Below are positions 12,813 to 22,880 of a stretch of DNA of 64,000 nt, one piece after another; within the stretch, counting starts at the first letter, position 1; the number at the start of each line of letters is the position of its first letter. The notes below the pieces were generated by a model. The model was not told the DNA's origin. It saw only the letters and a list, made by a program, of their open reading frames with translations, and did not search any database. The translations under genes were made by a program, and so were the position numbers. Source of the stretch: Pelomonas sp. Root405 (GTDB lineage: Bacteria > Pseudomonadota > Gammaproteobacteria > Burkholderiales > Burkholderiaceae_C). The stretch lies in contig NZ_LMDU01000011.1 in NCBI RefSeq assembly GCF_001425165.1, forward strand, positions 558,058 to 622,057, read 5' to 3'.

Positions 12813-12846
12813 AAAAGCCGCTGGGCCACTGCCCAGCGGCTTTTTG
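12813..12846 (+). terminator. Intrinsic terminator after sucD
   Basis: A 10-bp GC-rich core stem (GCCGCTGGGC / GCCCAGCGGC) extended by A-T pairs, with loop CACT and a T-run at 12841-12845. The A-run on the 5' side would also let it act on the opposite strand. Confidence 0.92.
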
Positions 12847-12907
12847 ATTTAGGGCCGTAGCGATGGGATGGGGTCGGAGCCGATCTGCTCCGCCTAAGAT
12901 CAACGGC

Positions 12908-14029
12908 ATGGCGACTGGCAAACCCAGCTTCTGGCAGCGCATCATCGGCCGCGCGGCCGGTAGTGACGCGCCCGCTAGCGAGCTGTCAACGCTTCCCGCC
13001 GTCCAGCAAACCCACGCCCCCGGCGCTTCGGCGCCCCAGGCAACGGCCGCGTCAACCGCGCAGGATCTGCGTGACTTCGACCTCGGCGCCGAGATAGGCC
13101 GGGGCGCGATGGCCATCGTCTACAAGGCCACCCAGCGCTCCACCGGCCGTCAAGTGGCGATCAAGCGCCTGGCGCTGAGCCGTGAGTTCTCTGCCGAAGA
13201 CTTGGCCGACGTGCGCGAACGCTTCATGCGCGAAGCGCGTGCGGCACGCGCCTTGGAACACCCCGACATCCTGCAGGTCGTCGACGCCGGACAGGACGGC
13301 GGCGACGCCTGGATCGCCCTTGAGTACGTGCTGGGCCGCGACCTCAGCCTGTTCACCAAGGCCGGCCAGTTGCTGCCGGTGCGCGAAGTCGTGCAACTCG
13401 GCGCCCGCCTGGCACGCGCGCTGCACTATGCGCACAGCCAGGGCGTTATCCACCGCGACATCAAGCCCGCCAACGTCATGCTGGACCGCGTCAACGGCAG
13501 CTTGAAGCTGATGGACTTCGGCATCGCCCGCGTGGGCGATGGCAGCCGCACGCGCACGGGGCTGGTGCTGGGCACACCGTCATTCATGTCGCCCGAACAA
13601 CTGGCCGGCTTGACGGTGGATGGCCGCAGCGACCTGTATTCGCTCAGCGTGCTGCTCTATCAGTTGCTCAGCGGCACATTGCCGCACCAAAGCGATTCCA
13701 TGGCACGGCTGATGCAGCAGATCGCGACGGAACCCGCCGCCGATGTGCGCACGCGCCGGCCCGGCCTGCCCGAATCGCTGGCCCTGGTGCTCGCGGTCGC
13801 GCTGGAAAAGCGCCCGGAGCTGCGCTACGCCTCGGGCGAGCAAATGGCGCGCGACCTGGAGGCCGTCCTCGTCATGGACTTGCAAGCCGAGCCGAACGCG
13901 CCCGAGGTGGCCCAGTCTCAGGATGCAGCCTTCGCACAAACACTGCGCTTGACGCCCGAGGAAGCAGGGCAGAATCGCCGCTCCCCTGCCTGCGGCGCTG
14001 AGCCCCACGACCCCTCCCAAGCCTCATGA
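12908..14029 (+). CDS. Hanks-type serine/threonine protein kinase
   Basis: Soluble eukaryotic-like protein kinase of 373 residues from ATG 12908 (an in-frame ATG 12863 is a less likely start). All catalytic elements are present: Gly loop GRGAMAIV (64-71), K86 in VAIKRL, HRDIKPAN with D184, DFG with D203, and the activation-loop end SPEQ. There is no transmembrane segment and no PASTA or other sensor domain; the N-terminal 55 residues and the C-terminal 60 are unordered-looking. It overlaps the phosphatase gene by ATGA, giving a kinase/phosphatase pair, and the FHA gene after that suggests a phospho-threonine reader. The substrate is not known. Confidence 0.93.
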   Translation: MATGKPSFWQRIIGRAAGSDAPASELSTLPAVQQTHAPGASAPQATAASTAQDLRDFDLGAEIGRGAMAIVYKATQRSTGRQVAIKRLALSREFSAEDLADVRERFMREARAARALEHPDILQVVDAGQDGGDAWIALEYVLGRDLSLFTKAGQLLPVREVVQLGARLARALHYAHSQGVIHRDIKPANVMLDRVNGSLKLMDFGIARVGDGSRTRTGLVLGTPSFMSPEQLAGLTVDGRSDLYSLSVLLYQLLSGTLPHQSDSMARLMQQIATEPAADVRTRRPGLPESLALVLAVALEKRPELRYASGEQMARDLEAVLVMDLQAEPNAPEVAQSQDAAFAQTLRLTPEEAGQNRRSPACGAEPHDPSQAS

Positions 14030-14835
14030 TCCTGGAGTTCTTCAGCGCCACCGACGTGGGCCGTGCGCGCGACAACAACGAAGACTCGGTCGCCCTCGAT
14101 GAGGCTGCCGGTCTCGCCGTGCTGGCCGACGGCATGGGCGGCTACAACGCTGGCGAAGTGGCCAGCCAGATGCTGACCGGCTTCATCAGCACCGAACTCG
14201 GTCGCTGGCTCAAAGACGCCGGACGCGAGGCACGCGCGGGTGAAGTCAAGCGCGCGATGGACATTTGCGTGGACAACGCCAACCGCGCCATCTTCAACGC
14301 CGCCAACACCAACCCCAAGTACGCGGGCATGGGCACAACGCTGGTGCTGGGCGTTTTCCGCCCGGAAGGCCTGCTGCTCGGCCATGTGGGCGACTCGCGC
14401 GGCTACCGGCTGCGGGCCGGCCGCCTGATGCAGATCACCCGCGACCATTCGCTGCTGCAGGAACAGATCGATGCCGGCCTGCTGACCGTCGAGGAAGCGG
14501 CTTTCTCCAGCAACAAGAATCTCGTCACACGCGCCGTCGGCGTCGAAGACACGGTGTTGCTGGAGCTGCATCTGCACGAGGTGCAGCCGGGCGACACCTA
14601 TCTTTTCTGCTCCGATGGCCTGTCGGACATGCTCGACGACGACAGCCTCGCCAATCTGCTCAATGGCAATCCGGCTCTGCCCGAGGCTGCACGCGCGCTG
14701 ATCAACGCAGCCAATGACTCCGGCGGTCGCGATAACATCGCGCTCATCCTGGCCCGCGCCGAGGGCCGCCAACGTACCGAAGGACGGGGCTGGTGGCCCT
14801 TCGGTCGACGCGGCGGCAAAGACTCTCCTGCCTGA
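14026..14835 (+). CDS. PP2C-family protein serine/threonine phosphatase
   Basis: Metal-dependent phosphatase of 269 residues expected to reverse the neighbouring kinase. PP2C motifs are intact: RDNNEDS at the N-terminus, ADGMGGYNAGE, GTTLVLG, HVGDSRGYRL, CSDGLSDML and the final DNIALIL with its metal-binding Asp. The last 25 residues are basic and Gly-rich. No membrane segment is seen. It is translationally coupled to the kinase gene (ATGA). Confidence 0.94.
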   Translation: MILEFFSATDVGRARDNNEDSVALDEAAGLAVLADGMGGYNAGEVASQMLTGFISTELGRWLKDAGREARAGEVKRAMDICVDNANRAIFNAANTNPKYAGMGTTLVLGVFRPEGLLLGHVGDSRGYRLRAGRLMQITRDHSLLQEQIDAGLLTVEEAAFSSNKNLVTRAVGVEDTVLLELHLHEVQPGDTYLFCSDGLSDMLDDDSLANLLNGNPALPEAARALINAANDSGGRDNIALILARAEGRQRTEGRGWWPFGRRGGKDSPA

Positions 14836-14872
14836 TGAGTCGTGGCACGTACAACAGAACTTGAGGTCTTAC

Positions 14873-15526
14873 ATGGGCAAATTGGTGGTCTCGCTCGACG
14901 GCGTGGTGATCAAGGAGGTACAGATCACCAAGGACAAGACCACGCTGGGTCGGCGGCCGTACAACGACATCGTCATCGACAACCTTGCCGTCAGCGGTGA
15001 GCACGCTGTCCTGCAGATGGTCGGTGCCGATGTCTTCATTGAGGACCTCAATTCCACCAACGGCACCTACATCAATGGCAAGGCCATCAAGAAGCAGCTG
15101 CTGGCAGACAACGACACGGTCGAGATCGGCAAGTACAAGATCAAGTTCCTGCTGAACGACGGTGGGGACTACGAGAAGACGATGATCCTCAAGCCCGGCG
15201 CCGGCGCGCCGCCGAATCTGGGGCTCACCTCCTCGTTTGGCTCACTGGGCACCACGGCGCCCATCGGGCCGGCTTCCATCAAGGTGTTGACGGGCGCCGC
15301 TGCGGGCCGCGAAGTGGCGCTGACCAAGGTCGTCACCACGCTCGGCAAGCCCGGCGTGCAGGTGGCCTCCATCACCAAGCGCCCCACCGGCTACGTCTTT
15401 GCCCACGTCGAGGGCGGCCAGCGCCCCAGTGTCAACGGCATCCCGCTGACGGGTGAATCGATTGCATTGCGCACCGGCGACCTGATCGAACTTGCCGGCA
15501 CGCAGATGCAATTCATTCAGGGCTGA
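14873..15526 (+). CDS. FHA-domain protein
   Basis: Phosphothreonine-binding adaptor of 217 residues. The N-terminal FHA domain (about 1-90) has the signature pieces LGRRPYNDIVID, SGEH and NSTNGTYING. A second, more divergent FHA-like fold covers about 140-217 (TTLGKPG, ITKRPTGYVF, VNGIPL). ATG 14873 gives the standard start although the frame is open upstream into the phosphatase gene. It lies 37 bp after the phosphatase stop in the same direction and likely reads the kinase's product. Confidence 0.92.
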   Translation: MGKLVVSLDGVVIKEVQITKDKTTLGRRPYNDIVIDNLAVSGEHAVLQMVGADVFIEDLNSTNGTYINGKAIKKQLLADNDTVEIGKYKIKFLLNDGGDYEKTMILKPGAGAPPNLGLTSSFGSLGTTAPIGPASIKVLTGAAAGREVALTKVVTTLGKPGVQVASITKRPTGYVFAHVEGGQRPSVNGIPLTGESIALRTGDLIELAGTQMQFIQG

Positions 15527-15735
15527 TTGCCCGCGCCGCGCCGGTTTTTGGCCGCGTGGACGGCCGATCAGGAGCCGTTGCCGGCCCGATCAGCCGGCCT
15601 CGGCGGCTGCGTGACTTCCTCACGATAGCGACACCCCCAACTCGGTAATCCGACCGTCCGACCTCCGGGGCGGGTGCGTACATTCTTGGCTCCACCTCGC
15701 CTGAAGCGAGGCCACGACACCGAGCCACGCATCGC

Positions 15736-16521
15736 ATGAACATCCGCGTCCTGGGCTGCTCCGGCGCCATTGCTGCCGGCTACAAGACCACAGCCTTCCT
15801 GCTCGACGACGATGTCCTCATCGACGCCGGCACGGGCGTGGGAGACCTGCCGCTGGATGCACTGGCCGCCATCGACCACATCCTGCTCAGCCACTCGCAC
15901 CTCGACCATGTGCTGGGCATCCCGCTGCTGGCCGACGCCGTGCTGCGCCTGCGTGCCGCTGCCGGCCGCCCGCCCATCCAGGTCCATGCCCTGCCCGAGA
16001 CGCTGGACGCACTGCGCCGCCACATCTTCAACGGCGTCATCTGGCCCGATTTCACGGCCCTGCCCACGCGCGAAGCGCCGGTGCTGTCGCTGCACGCCTT
16101 CCAGATCGGCGAGCGACTGGAAATCGGCGGCCGAGTCATCGAAGTGCTGTCCGCCGTCCACACCGTCCCGGCGGTTGGCTTTGCCGTCGACGGCGGCGCT
16201 GCGGCGCAACATGCGCACTGGGTGTTCACCGGCGACACCGGCCCCAACCCGGCGCTGTGGAAGCGTCTGGCCGAGCTTCGCCTGTCGCACCTCGTCATCG
16301 AAACCGCCTTCAGTGACGACGAGGCCGAACTCGCGCACGTCAGCCGTCATCTTTGCCCCGCTGACCTCGGCAAGGAGCTGGCGCAGCTGGCCGGCAGCGT
16401 CGACGTCCGCATCACCCATATCAAGCCCGGCGAGGCCGACGCCGTGATGCAAGGCGTGCAGGCGCTGAGCAGCCCACACCGCATCAGCGCGCTGCTGGCA
16501 GGGCAAGAGATGCAACTCTGA
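15736..16521 (+). CDS. Class II 3',5'-cyclic-nucleotide phosphodiesterase (metallo-beta-lactamase fold)
   Basis: Metallo-hydrolase of 261 residues. The MBL metal motif HSHLDH occupies H53-H58, and the family-typical downstream pieces are SAVHTVPAVGF, FTGDTGPNPALW, ETAFSD and ITHIKPG. This pattern is that of class II cyclic-nucleotide phosphodiesterases (yeast PDE1/CpdP type) rather than a lactamase. It would lower cAMP or another cyclic nucleotide. A 209-bp gap separates it from the FHA gene and a terminator follows, so it may be an independent unit. Confidence 0.85.
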   Translation: MNIRVLGCSGAIAAGYKTTAFLLDDDVLIDAGTGVGDLPLDALAAIDHILLSHSHLDHVLGIPLLADAVLRLRAAAGRPPIQVHALPETLDALRRHIFNGVIWPDFTALPTREAPVLSLHAFQIGERLEIGGRVIEVLSAVHTVPAVGFAVDGGAAAQHAHWVFTGDTGPNPALWKRLAELRLSHLVIETAFSDDEAELAHVSRHLCPADLGKELAQLAGSVDVRITHIKPGEADAVMQGVQALSSPHRISALLAGQEMQL

Positions 16522-16538
16522 GCGTTGCGGCTCGGCAG

Positions 16539-16564
16539 AAGGCGCCCGCGAGGCGCCTTTTTTT
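16539..16564 (+). terminator. Intrinsic terminator after the phosphodiesterase gene
   Basis: AAGGCGCC / GGCGCCTT stem with a 5-base loop CGCGA, then a run of T ending at 16564. Confidence 0.92.
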
Positions 16565-16696
16565 CGTCTGACGTTTCTCGGCTGGCCGCGGCCGGGTGAC
16601 ACAACGCGTCAGTTCGAGATGACGTTTTTTGTCAGTCCAGCGGCCTTTCCGCCGTGGATCCGTGCGGTTTCGCACGGCAAAGGGGCCTCGAAAAGC

Positions 16697-16712
16697 TGGC
16701 ACGACCCCTGCA
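16697..16712 (+). promoter_or_regulatory. Sigma-54 promoter of the pilin gene
   Basis: TGGCACGACCCCTGCA has the -24 GG (16698-16699) and -12 GC (16710-16711) separated by exactly 10 bases, matching TGGCACG-N4-TTGC with one mismatch. It lies 47 bp before the pilin ATG. Sigma-54 control with the activator PilR is established for pilA in several proteobacteria; PilR itself is not in this window. Confidence 0.85.
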
Positions 16713-16758
16713 TTCAAGGGGTCTGCCCTCCCACCACTCACTTCGCTGGAGTAATCAC

Positions 16759-17217
16759 ATGAACCTGAAAGCACGCGCCCAACAAGGCTTCACCCTGATC
16801 GAACTGATGATCGTCGTGGCCATCATCGGCATCCTGGCCGCTGTGGCGATTCCGCAGTACCGGGACTACACATCCAAGTCGAAGGCTGCTTCAGCAATTG
16901 CGAGCATCGATTCGCTGAAGAAGGCTGTCGCCATCTGCGCGCAGGAGCAAGGTGCGCTGACGAATTGCACGACTGCCGCCGCTGCGACTTCGGGCATCCC
17001 GGCGTTCACGGCTACGCCTTTGATCAGTGCCGCCGTGGTGAATGCAAACGGCGTGATCGTCGCAACCATTCCGACCGGTGCCATGGGTAATTCGGGCGGA
17101 ACTGGCACTATCACCATCACACCGACGATGGACGACTCCCGCCTGAAGTGGGAGACCGTCGGCACTGGCAACCTGCCCGCAGCAGTGATCACGGCCCTGG
17201 CCAAGAACAATTCCTGA
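16759..17217 (+). CDS. pilA: Type IV major pilin
   Basis: Structural subunit of type IV pili, 152 residues. The class IVa leader [10 protein letters not shown] is cut by prepilin peptidase before F11; mature residue 5 is Glu (E15), needed for assembly, and the hydrophobic helix [16 protein letters not shown] is canonical. The only cysteines are C60 and C70, so the usual C-terminal disulfide loop is absent. The protein ends in NNS with a C-terminal serine, the residue type glycosylated in some Pseudomonas pilins. It has its own sigma-54 promoter and terminator. The ATG 16759 start is fixed by the leader. Confidence 0.95.
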   Translation: MNLKARAQQGFTLIELMIVVAIIGILAAVAIPQYRDYTSKSKAASAIASIDSLKKAVAICAQEQGALTNCTTAAAATSGIPAFTATPLISAAVVNANGVIVATIPTGAMGNSGGTGTITITPTMDDSRLKWETVGTGNLPAAVITALAKNNS

Positions 17218-17241
17218 TCAAACAGCGGTTCGCCGCATGAC

Positions 17242-17270
17242 AAAGGGGCCTGCGGGCCCCTTTTCTTCTT
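17242..17270 (+). terminator. Intrinsic terminator after the pilin gene
   Basis: AAAGGGGCC / GGCCCCTTT stem with a TGCG loop, followed by TTTTCTTCTT. It separates the pilin from the downstream membrane-protein genes. Confidence 0.9.
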
Positions 17271-17280
17271 ATTGCATCAA

Positions 17281-19185
17281 ATGTCGACCATGTGGGGTTT
17301 GCTTCGGCGACGTCAAACCATCGTTTTGCTCGCCGTCCTTGGCTGGATGCTGGCGGCACAACCCTATCGCGGCCTGTGGCACGACGGCATCCTCTACTTC
17401 GGGCAGGTGCTCCGGCATTCAGAGGTACCGGCGTTATCGGAAGACATGTTTTTCGCCAGCGGTTCGCAGGACCGCTATTCGGTCTACGCCCACGTTGTTG
17501 CACCGCTGTACTCGGCCTTGGGCAAGTACGCCACCCATGTGGTGGGCGTGTTGCTCAGCTGGACCCTCATGGCGGGCGCGCTCCTGACACTGTTGAAACC
17601 CTTGGAGCAGCGGTGGCAGCCGGCGGCCCTTTGGGGCTTGCTGGCGTATGGCGTCGTTTCGCCGATCTACGGCGGCGGCTGGGTGTTCGGATACGGCGAG
17701 CCATTTCTGACGGCCCGCACCGTCGCTGAACCGCTGTTGTTGTGGAGCCTTGTGGCGCTTTTGAGCGGCCGCTTGGCCAGGGTGGCTGGCCTGCAGGGCG
17801 CGGCAACGCTGTTCCACCCGCTGATGGCGCTGCCCGTCGTGCTGGTTACCGGCTGCTATCTCGCACAGAAGGACCGGCGCTGGTGGTGGGCGCTATGCAT
17901 CGTTCCGTTGGCGATGTTGGCAGGCGCAGCCGGGCTGCCACCCTGGGATGGCTTGCTGAAGCGCTACGACCCCTACTGGTGGTCATTGATCGGCACCGTC
18001 AATGCGCAGGTGCTGTTGCAGAACTGGTCGCTGCTGGACTGGCTGACCGTGGGTCTTGATCTGGCAGTCCTGCTGGTCGTTGCCAAACTGCGCCCCAGCG
18101 CCGGATTGACTCGACTGCTCCATGCCGTCGTGATCACGAACCTGGCACTTTTCGCTGTTGCCGTCGTGCTGGCCGACGGCCTTCAGCTCGTGCTGGTCAC
18201 TCAGTTGCAGCTATGGCGCGCCCATTGGATTGCTCACCTGCTTGCGGTTGCGACCTTGCCCTGGTTGGTGATGCAGCTCTGGCGTCTGGGCGGACTTTGG
18301 CCCACCAGCGCTTGCGCCCTGGCGTTGGCGATGCTCAATATTCATGTCGGCGGTCAGCACGGCCCTGCCACGACGGCGTTGCTGCTTTTCACGTCGCTGC
18401 TCGCCTGGCGCGTTCGCAAGGTATCGGCGTCGACGCGCTGGCTTATCTGCGGGTGCATCCTGCTTTGCATCGCGGCTGTCTCCTGGGCGCGTCTTCGAGA
18501 CGTGCTGGCGCTACAGGCTTGGCAAAACCCAGCAGCAGGAGCAAACGCGTCCGCAATGCTGGTGCTGTCGTTCCCAACGGTGGCCATGTCATGTTTTGCC
18601 GCTCTGTGGCTGCTGGTCCAGCGCGGACGCACAGCCTTGGGGTTCGCAGCCCTGTCGAGCGCCGCTCTGTTCACAGTGGCTGCCGCCGCGTGGGACCAGC
18701 GCCCTGACTTGGCACGCGCCGTAGAGTCACCATCGGGTGCATCACATCCGTTTGCTGGCCACCTTCCGCCGCGAGCCACCGTTTACTGGCCCGGCCAGCT
18801 CTTGCCGGTGTGGGGCCTGCTCGAGCGCACCAGCCACTTCGCGCCGCAACAAGGCTCCGGCATGCTGTTTAACCGAAATACCGCAATGGCGTTTGGTGCG
18901 AGGCGCGATCAGCACCGCAACATCAACGAGGATGCCGCGAACTGCCGCAGCGATGCCATGCGTCTCAGAGACCGGGAGTTACTGGCTTCTTGTGACGCCC
19001 CATCAGTGCAGCAGCGGCTCGCAGCACTGTGCAGTGCGTGGGACCCACCGGATTTCTTGGTCCTTCCGCAACATCACGCACGCACGCCGCTGGCGACGTG
19101 GCAACCGCCAACCCATCGCGACCCACCCTTGGCCTACTCGCTGCATTCATGCCGTCAATTCGTCGCCCTGCAACCTCAGCGCTAA
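17281..19185 (+). CDS. Polytopic membrane protein, unrecognised (possibly GT-C-like)
   Basis: A 634-residue integral membrane protein with about 11-13 hydrophobic segments in the first 460 residues and a soluble, presumably periplasmic, C-terminal domain of about 170 residues with several cysteines. The N-terminus has [13 protein letters not shown] followed by a long loop before the second segment, reminiscent of GT-C glycosyltransferases with an acidic residue in the first loop, but no family can be named. ATG 17281 is preferred to an upstream TTG. The neighbours (GtrA-like, FAD enzyme, glycan ligase) suggest a role in surface glycan or pilin modification; this is inference. Confidence 0.7.
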   Translation: MSTMWGLLRRRQTIVLLAVLGWMLAAQPYRGLWHDGILYFGQVLRHSEVPALSEDMFFASGSQDRYSVYAHVVAPLYSALGKYATHVVGVLLSWTLMAGALLTLLKPLEQRWQPAALWGLLAYGVVSPIYGGGWVFGYGEPFLTARTVAEPLLLWSLVALLSGRLARVAGLQGAATLFHPLMALPVVLVTGCYLAQKDRRWWWALCIVPLAMLAGAAGLPPWDGLLKRYDPYWWSLIGTVNAQVLLQNWSLLDWLTVGLDLAVLLVVAKLRPSAGLTRLLHAVVITNLALFAVAVVLADGLQLVLVTQLQLWRAHWIAHLLAVATLPWLVMQLWRLGGLWPTSACALALAMLNIHVGGQHGPATTALLLFTSLLAWRVRKVSASTRWLICGCILLCIAAVSWARLRDVLALQAWQNPAAGANASAMLVLSFPTVAMSCFAALWLLVQRGRTALGFAALSSAALFTVAAAAWDQRPDLARAVESPSGASHPFAGHLPPRATVYWPGQLLPVWGLLERTSHFAPQQGSGMLFNRNTAMAFGARRDQHRNINEDAANCRSDAMRLRDRELLASCDAPSVQQRLAALCSAWDPPDFLVLPQHHARTPLATWQPPTHRDPPLAYSLHSCRQFVALQPQR

Positions 19186-19592
19186 CGCTCCCCCAACGGG
19201 AATTCATGCTCTATGCCGCCGCCAGCGGGATCGCGTTGGCTCTGGACATGATCGTGTTCACCTGCAGCCTTCGCCTGGGCGCGGACCTCGCCCTCGCGGC
19301 CGCAATCGGTTTTGCGGTCGGGTTGTTGTCTATCTATGCGATCAGCGCGCGCTACGTGTTTACGCATCACCGACTGGCCGACCGTCGCATGGAATTTGCG
19401 ATCTTCGCGGTGGTCGGCGTCGCTGGACTGCTGTTGACCGAGGCCTTGCTGTGGTGGCTGGTCGGAAAACTCCACTTCGCTCCTCCTGCAGCCAAGCTCG
19501 CCACGGCAGGCGCGACGTTCGCGTTCAATTTCCTGTTGCGCAAAGGCTTGCTGTTCTCCCTGCGCCCGGCAGCACTGCTTCCGGCACGATGA
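19149..19592 (+). CDS. GtrA-family membrane protein
   Basis: Small membrane protein of 147 residues with four transmembrane segments, matching the GtrA family: [17 protein letters not shown] at the start, a paired-helix repeat, and the C-terminal [13 protein letters not shown]. GtrA proteins are thought to flip lipid-linked sugars for glycan or O-antigen modification. ATG 19149 overlaps the preceding gene; ATG 19206 (residue 20) would avoid the overlap and is an alternative start. The stop overlaps the next gene by ATGA. Confidence 0.82.
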   Translation: MPSIRRPATSALTLPQREFMLYAAASGIALALDMIVFTCSLRLGADLALAAAIGFAVGLLSIYAISARYVFTHHRLADRRMEFAIFAVVGVAGLLLTEALLWWLVGKLHFAPPAAKLATAGATFAFNFLLRKGLLFSLRPAALLPAR

Positions 19593-21154
19593 CGCCCACT
19601 CTCATCATCGGCGCCGGTCCCGCCGGCCTCACCGCTGGCCTGGAGCTGCTGCGCGCCGGCTATCCGCAGGTCACGATCCTGGAGGCCACCGACGCGATCG
19701 GCGGTATCTCCAAGACGGTCAACTACAAGGGCAACCGCATCGACATCGGCGGGCATCGCTTTTTTTCCAAGTCAGACTGGGTCATGGATTGGTGGCGCGA
19801 CGTGCTACCTGTCGCCAAGCCGACCGGCGGCCAGGGCGATACGCAGCTCGCCTACCAGGGCCAACGACGTCTGCTTGGCCGCCACGAGGCGACTGCCAGC
19901 GAAACCGACGATGCGGTCATGCTGGTCCGCAGCCGCCAGTCGCGCATTTATTTCGGTGGGCAGTTCTTCGACTATCCGCTCAAACCTGGCATGGACTTGG
20001 TGCGCAAGATGGGACTGGCCCGCTGCATGCACTTCGCCGGCAGCTACATGGCCGCGGCCGCCAACCCGATCCAGCCAGAAAACACGCTCGAAGACTTCTT
20101 CATCAACCGCTTCGGCCGCCAGCTCTATCGTCAGTTCTTCAAGGACTACACCGAAAAGGTCTGGGGCGTGCCATGCCGCGACATCAGTGCAGACTGGGGT
20201 GCCCAGCGCATCAAGAGCCTGTCCATTGGCAGCGCCGCGAAGCAGGCACTGAAGAAGATCGTCACCGGCAAGAACGACAGTCAGCACACTTCGCTGATCG
20301 AAAGCTTCCTCTACCCCAAGTTCGGCCCCGGCCAGATGTGGGAGGCGGCCGCCGCCGAGTTCGAGCGGCGTGGGGGACGTTTGCTGCGGGGCTGGACCGT
20401 GGACGAGATTCACCGGCGCGAGAACCGGGTCGAACGTGTCGTCGCACGCGATGCCGAAGGCCAGCGCCAGAGCTTCGACGCCAACGCGATCGTCTCGACC
20501 ATGCCGATCCGCGAACTTGCGCAGGCACTCCGTCCTGCACCGGATGCGCCCGCCCTGTCGATCGCCTCGGGCTTGGAGTACCGGGACTTCATCACCGTGG
20601 GCCTGCTCTACCGCCGCATGTCGCACAAGGTGTCGGGCAAGGCGCGCCACGTTAAAGACAACTGGATCTACATCCAGGAGCCTGGCGTCAAGGTCGGCCG
20701 CGTGCAGGTCTTCAACAACTGGAGCCCCTACATGGTCGCCGACCCGGACACTGTCTGGCTCGGCCTGGAGTTCTTTGCACGCGACGACGACTCGCTGTGG
20801 GCCATGAGCGAAGACGCGCTGAAGGCGCTGGCCGTGCGCGAAATGCAGCAACTCGGCCTCGCCGACGAGGCAGAACTTCTCGACGCGACCGTGCTGCGCC
20901 AGCCTAAGGCCTACCCAGGCTATTTCGGCGCCGCCTTCCAGCGCTTTGACGAGCTGCGCGCCTGGCTCGACGGCCTGGACAACCTCTACCTGTGTGGTCG
21001 CAACGGCATGCACCGCTACAACAACCAGGACCACTCCATGCTGTCCGCGCGCCTGGCCGCACAGGCCATCATCAAGGGCGGTGCAAGCCGCGACGCGATC
21101 TGGGCCGTCAACATCGACGACGACTACCACGAGGAAACTGCAGCGAAGACCTGA
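19589..21154 (+). CDS. FAD-dependent oxidoreductase of the amine oxidase/UDP-galactopyranose mutase-like group
   Basis: A 521-residue flavoprotein. The N-terminal dinucleotide motif [13 protein letters not shown] and the second FAD block [23 protein letters not shown] are clear, and a C-terminal FAD block includes [18 protein letters not shown]. The arrangement resembles protoporphyrinogen-oxidase-like and UDP-galactopyranose-mutase-like enzymes that often sit in glycan clusters. The substrate cannot be determined. It is coupled to the GtrA-like gene (ATGA) and followed within 7 bp by the ligase gene, implying one operon. Confidence 0.82.
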   Translation: MTPTLIIGAGPAGLTAGLELLRAGYPQVTILEATDAIGGISKTVNYKGNRIDIGGHRFFSKSDWVMDWWRDVLPVAKPTGGQGDTQLAYQGQRRLLGRHEATASETDDAVMLVRSRQSRIYFGGQFFDYPLKPGMDLVRKMGLARCMHFAGSYMAAAANPIQPENTLEDFFINRFGRQLYRQFFKDYTEKVWGVPCRDISADWGAQRIKSLSIGSAAKQALKKIVTGKNDSQHTSLIESFLYPKFGPGQMWEAAAAEFERRGGRLLRGWTVDEIHRRENRVERVVARDAEGQRQSFDANAIVSTMPIRELAQALRPAPDAPALSIASGLEYRDFITVGLLYRRMSHKVSGKARHVKDNWIYIQEPGVKVGRVQVFNNWSPYMVADPDTVWLGLEFFARDDDSLWAMSEDALKALAVREMQQLGLADEAELLDATVLRQPKAYPGYFGAAFQRFDELRAWLDGLDNLYLCGRNGMHRYNNQDHSMLSARLAAQAIIKGGASRDAIWAVNIDDDYHEETAAKT

Positions 21155-21161
21155 AGCGCCC

Positions 21162-22880
21162 ATGCCATCATCCGCGCCCATGTCTCCTGTGACGCCCGAT
21201 TCCTCCCAGCAGGCCGCCCCCTTCGGCCTCATCCTCGCCGCCGCCCTGCCACCGCTGCTGGCCTTCAACCAGACCCCGGCCGCCACTCTCTACAACCAGC
21301 TCCTGGCTCTGGCCGGCTGGGGGGTCGCATTGCTGCTGTGGGCGCGGCTCACGCCCGGTTGGCGCGCTGGCCTGAGAAGTCCTGCGGCGATCGGGCTGGC
21401 GCTGCTGCTGGCGGCGCCAATGTGCTCTGTCGTCTGGCGTGCATTGCCGGCGTCGCTGGGGCTGAGCGCCACCGCGATCCTCGGCGCGGGCCTCGCGGTG
21501 CTGCTCGTCGCCCAGGGCCTGTCCAAGGAGATGCGCAGCCGCGCCGCCGAGGCGCTGTGCTGGGGCCTGCTCATCGCGGGCATGGCAAGCATCGTCATCA
21601 GCCTCGTGCAGGTTTTTGCGCCTGGCTGGGCGGATGGCGACGTCATCGCGCGCTCCGGCATCCCCGGACGCGCGGTTGGCAATTTGCGTCAGCCCAACCA
21701 TCTGGCCAGCTTGATGATGTGGGCTGCGGTCGCTGCCGTCTTCATCTGCGAGAAGCGCGGCTGGCGCGTGATGCTGCAGCCATTGGTGTTCGCCTGCGTC
21801 TTCACCGTCGTGTTGAGCGCCTCCCGCACCGGCTTCATCGGCATCGGGATGCTGGCCGCCTGGGGCCTCGTTGATCGCAAGCTCTCCCGCAATGCGCGCC
21901 TGAGCCTGCTCGCCACGCCGCTGATGCTGGGCGTCAGCTGGTGGCTGATCTCGCTGTGGTCCGCCGAAAGCGGCCATGCCTTCGGTGCGGCATCACGGTT
22001 GTCCGAGGGCGCTGGCTCGCCGTCGCGGCTGGCCATCCTGCGCGACGCCTGGGCGTTGACGCTGGCCAATCCCTGGCTTGGCGTCGGTTGGGGCGAGTTC
22101 AATTTCGCCTGGAGCCTGACCCCATTCCCGGCGCGGCCCATTGCGTTCTTCGACCACACGCACAACCTGCCGGCGCAGCTGGCCGTCGAATTGGGACTGC
22201 CCTGGGCCGGCGCGGCGCTCGGCCTGCTCACCTGGGCACTCTGGAAGGCCTGGCGCGGCGCCGTGCGCGCCACCGACGACGCGCCATTGCGCCGCATGGC
22301 CCTGATGCTGGTGCTGACCATCGCGCTGCACAGCCTGCTGGAGTACCCGCTCTGGTATGCGTACTTCCTGTTGCCTGCCTGCTTTGCGCTCGGCCTGGCA
22401 TTGCCGGCCGACACGCCCGCTGTGCCCGCTTCTGCAGCGCCATGGCAAGTGATGGGCGGGCTGCTGCTCGCGGGCAGCGTCTTCGCGCTGTGGGACTACC
22501 AACGCATCGTCGCGATCTACGCGCCCAGCGCGGACGCCGTGCCGCTGGGCAAGCGCATCGCTTCGGGCCAGCGCTCGGTGTTCTTCAGCCACCAGGCTGA
22601 CTACGCGGCAGCCACCAGCCTCTCGCCCGGCCCGTTGGCCCTGGCCGCCGCGCGCCGCACCGCCTTCAACCTGGTCGACGCGCGGTTGCTGATGCACTGG
22701 TCGCGCTCGCTGGAGACAACGGGCGACGTGGAAGGCGCGCGCCACCTGGCCGACCGGCTGCGAGAGTTCCGCAACCCGACCGGCGACAACTGGTTCGCGT
22801 CCTGCAGCGATGCCGCCTCGGCGCCCATGCCGCAATGCGAGCCGGCGTCGGCCGTGGTTGACTGGCGCAGGCTACGCTGA
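21162..22880 (+). CDS. O-oligosaccharyltransferase/O-antigen ligase-type membrane protein (PglL/Wzy_C)
   Basis: A 572-residue membrane protein with about 12 segments. The Wzy_C-type periplasmic loop is recognisable by its conserved histidine in [18 protein letters not shown] and by [16 protein letters not shown], both typical of PglL O-oligosaccharyltransferases (Wzy_C plus Wzy_C_2). Such enzymes transfer lipid-linked glycan to pilin or other proteins. ATG 21162 or ATG 21180 could be the start. It lies 3.9 kb downstream of the pilin, an arrangement I recall from related Burkholderiales. Its 3' end overlaps the convergent moaC by 9 bp. Confidence 0.85.
   Translation: MPSSAPMSPVTPDSSQQAAPFGLILAAALPPLLAFNQTPAATLYNQLLALAGWGVALLLWARLTPGWRAGLRSPAAIGLALLLAAPMCSVVWRALPASLGLSATAILGAGLAVLLVAQGLSKEMRSRAAEALCWGLLIAGMASIVISLVQVFAPGWADGDVIARSGIPGRAVGNLRQPNHLASLMMWAAVAAVFICEKRGWRVMLQPLVFACVFTVVLSASRTGFIGIGMLAAWGLVDRKLSRNARLSLLATPLMLGVSWWLISLWSAESGHAFGAASRLSEGAGSPSRLAILRDAWALTLANPWLGVGWGEFNFAWSLTPFPARPIAFFDHTHNLPAQLAVELGLPWAGAALGLLTWALWKAWRGAVRATDDAPLRRMALMLVLTIALHSLLEYPLWYAYFLLPACFALGLALPADTPAVPASAAPWQVMGGLLLAGSVFALWDYQRIVAIYAPSADAVPLGKRIASGQRSVFFSHQADYAAATSLSPGPLALAAARRTAFNLVDARLLMHWSRSLETTGDVEGARHLADRLREFRNPTGDNWFASCSDAASAPMPQCEPASAVVDWRRLR

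Noticed and set aside
12908-15526. Type VI secretion regulatory locus
   Set aside because: Only kinase, phosphatase and FHA genes are present; no tss structural gene is nearby.
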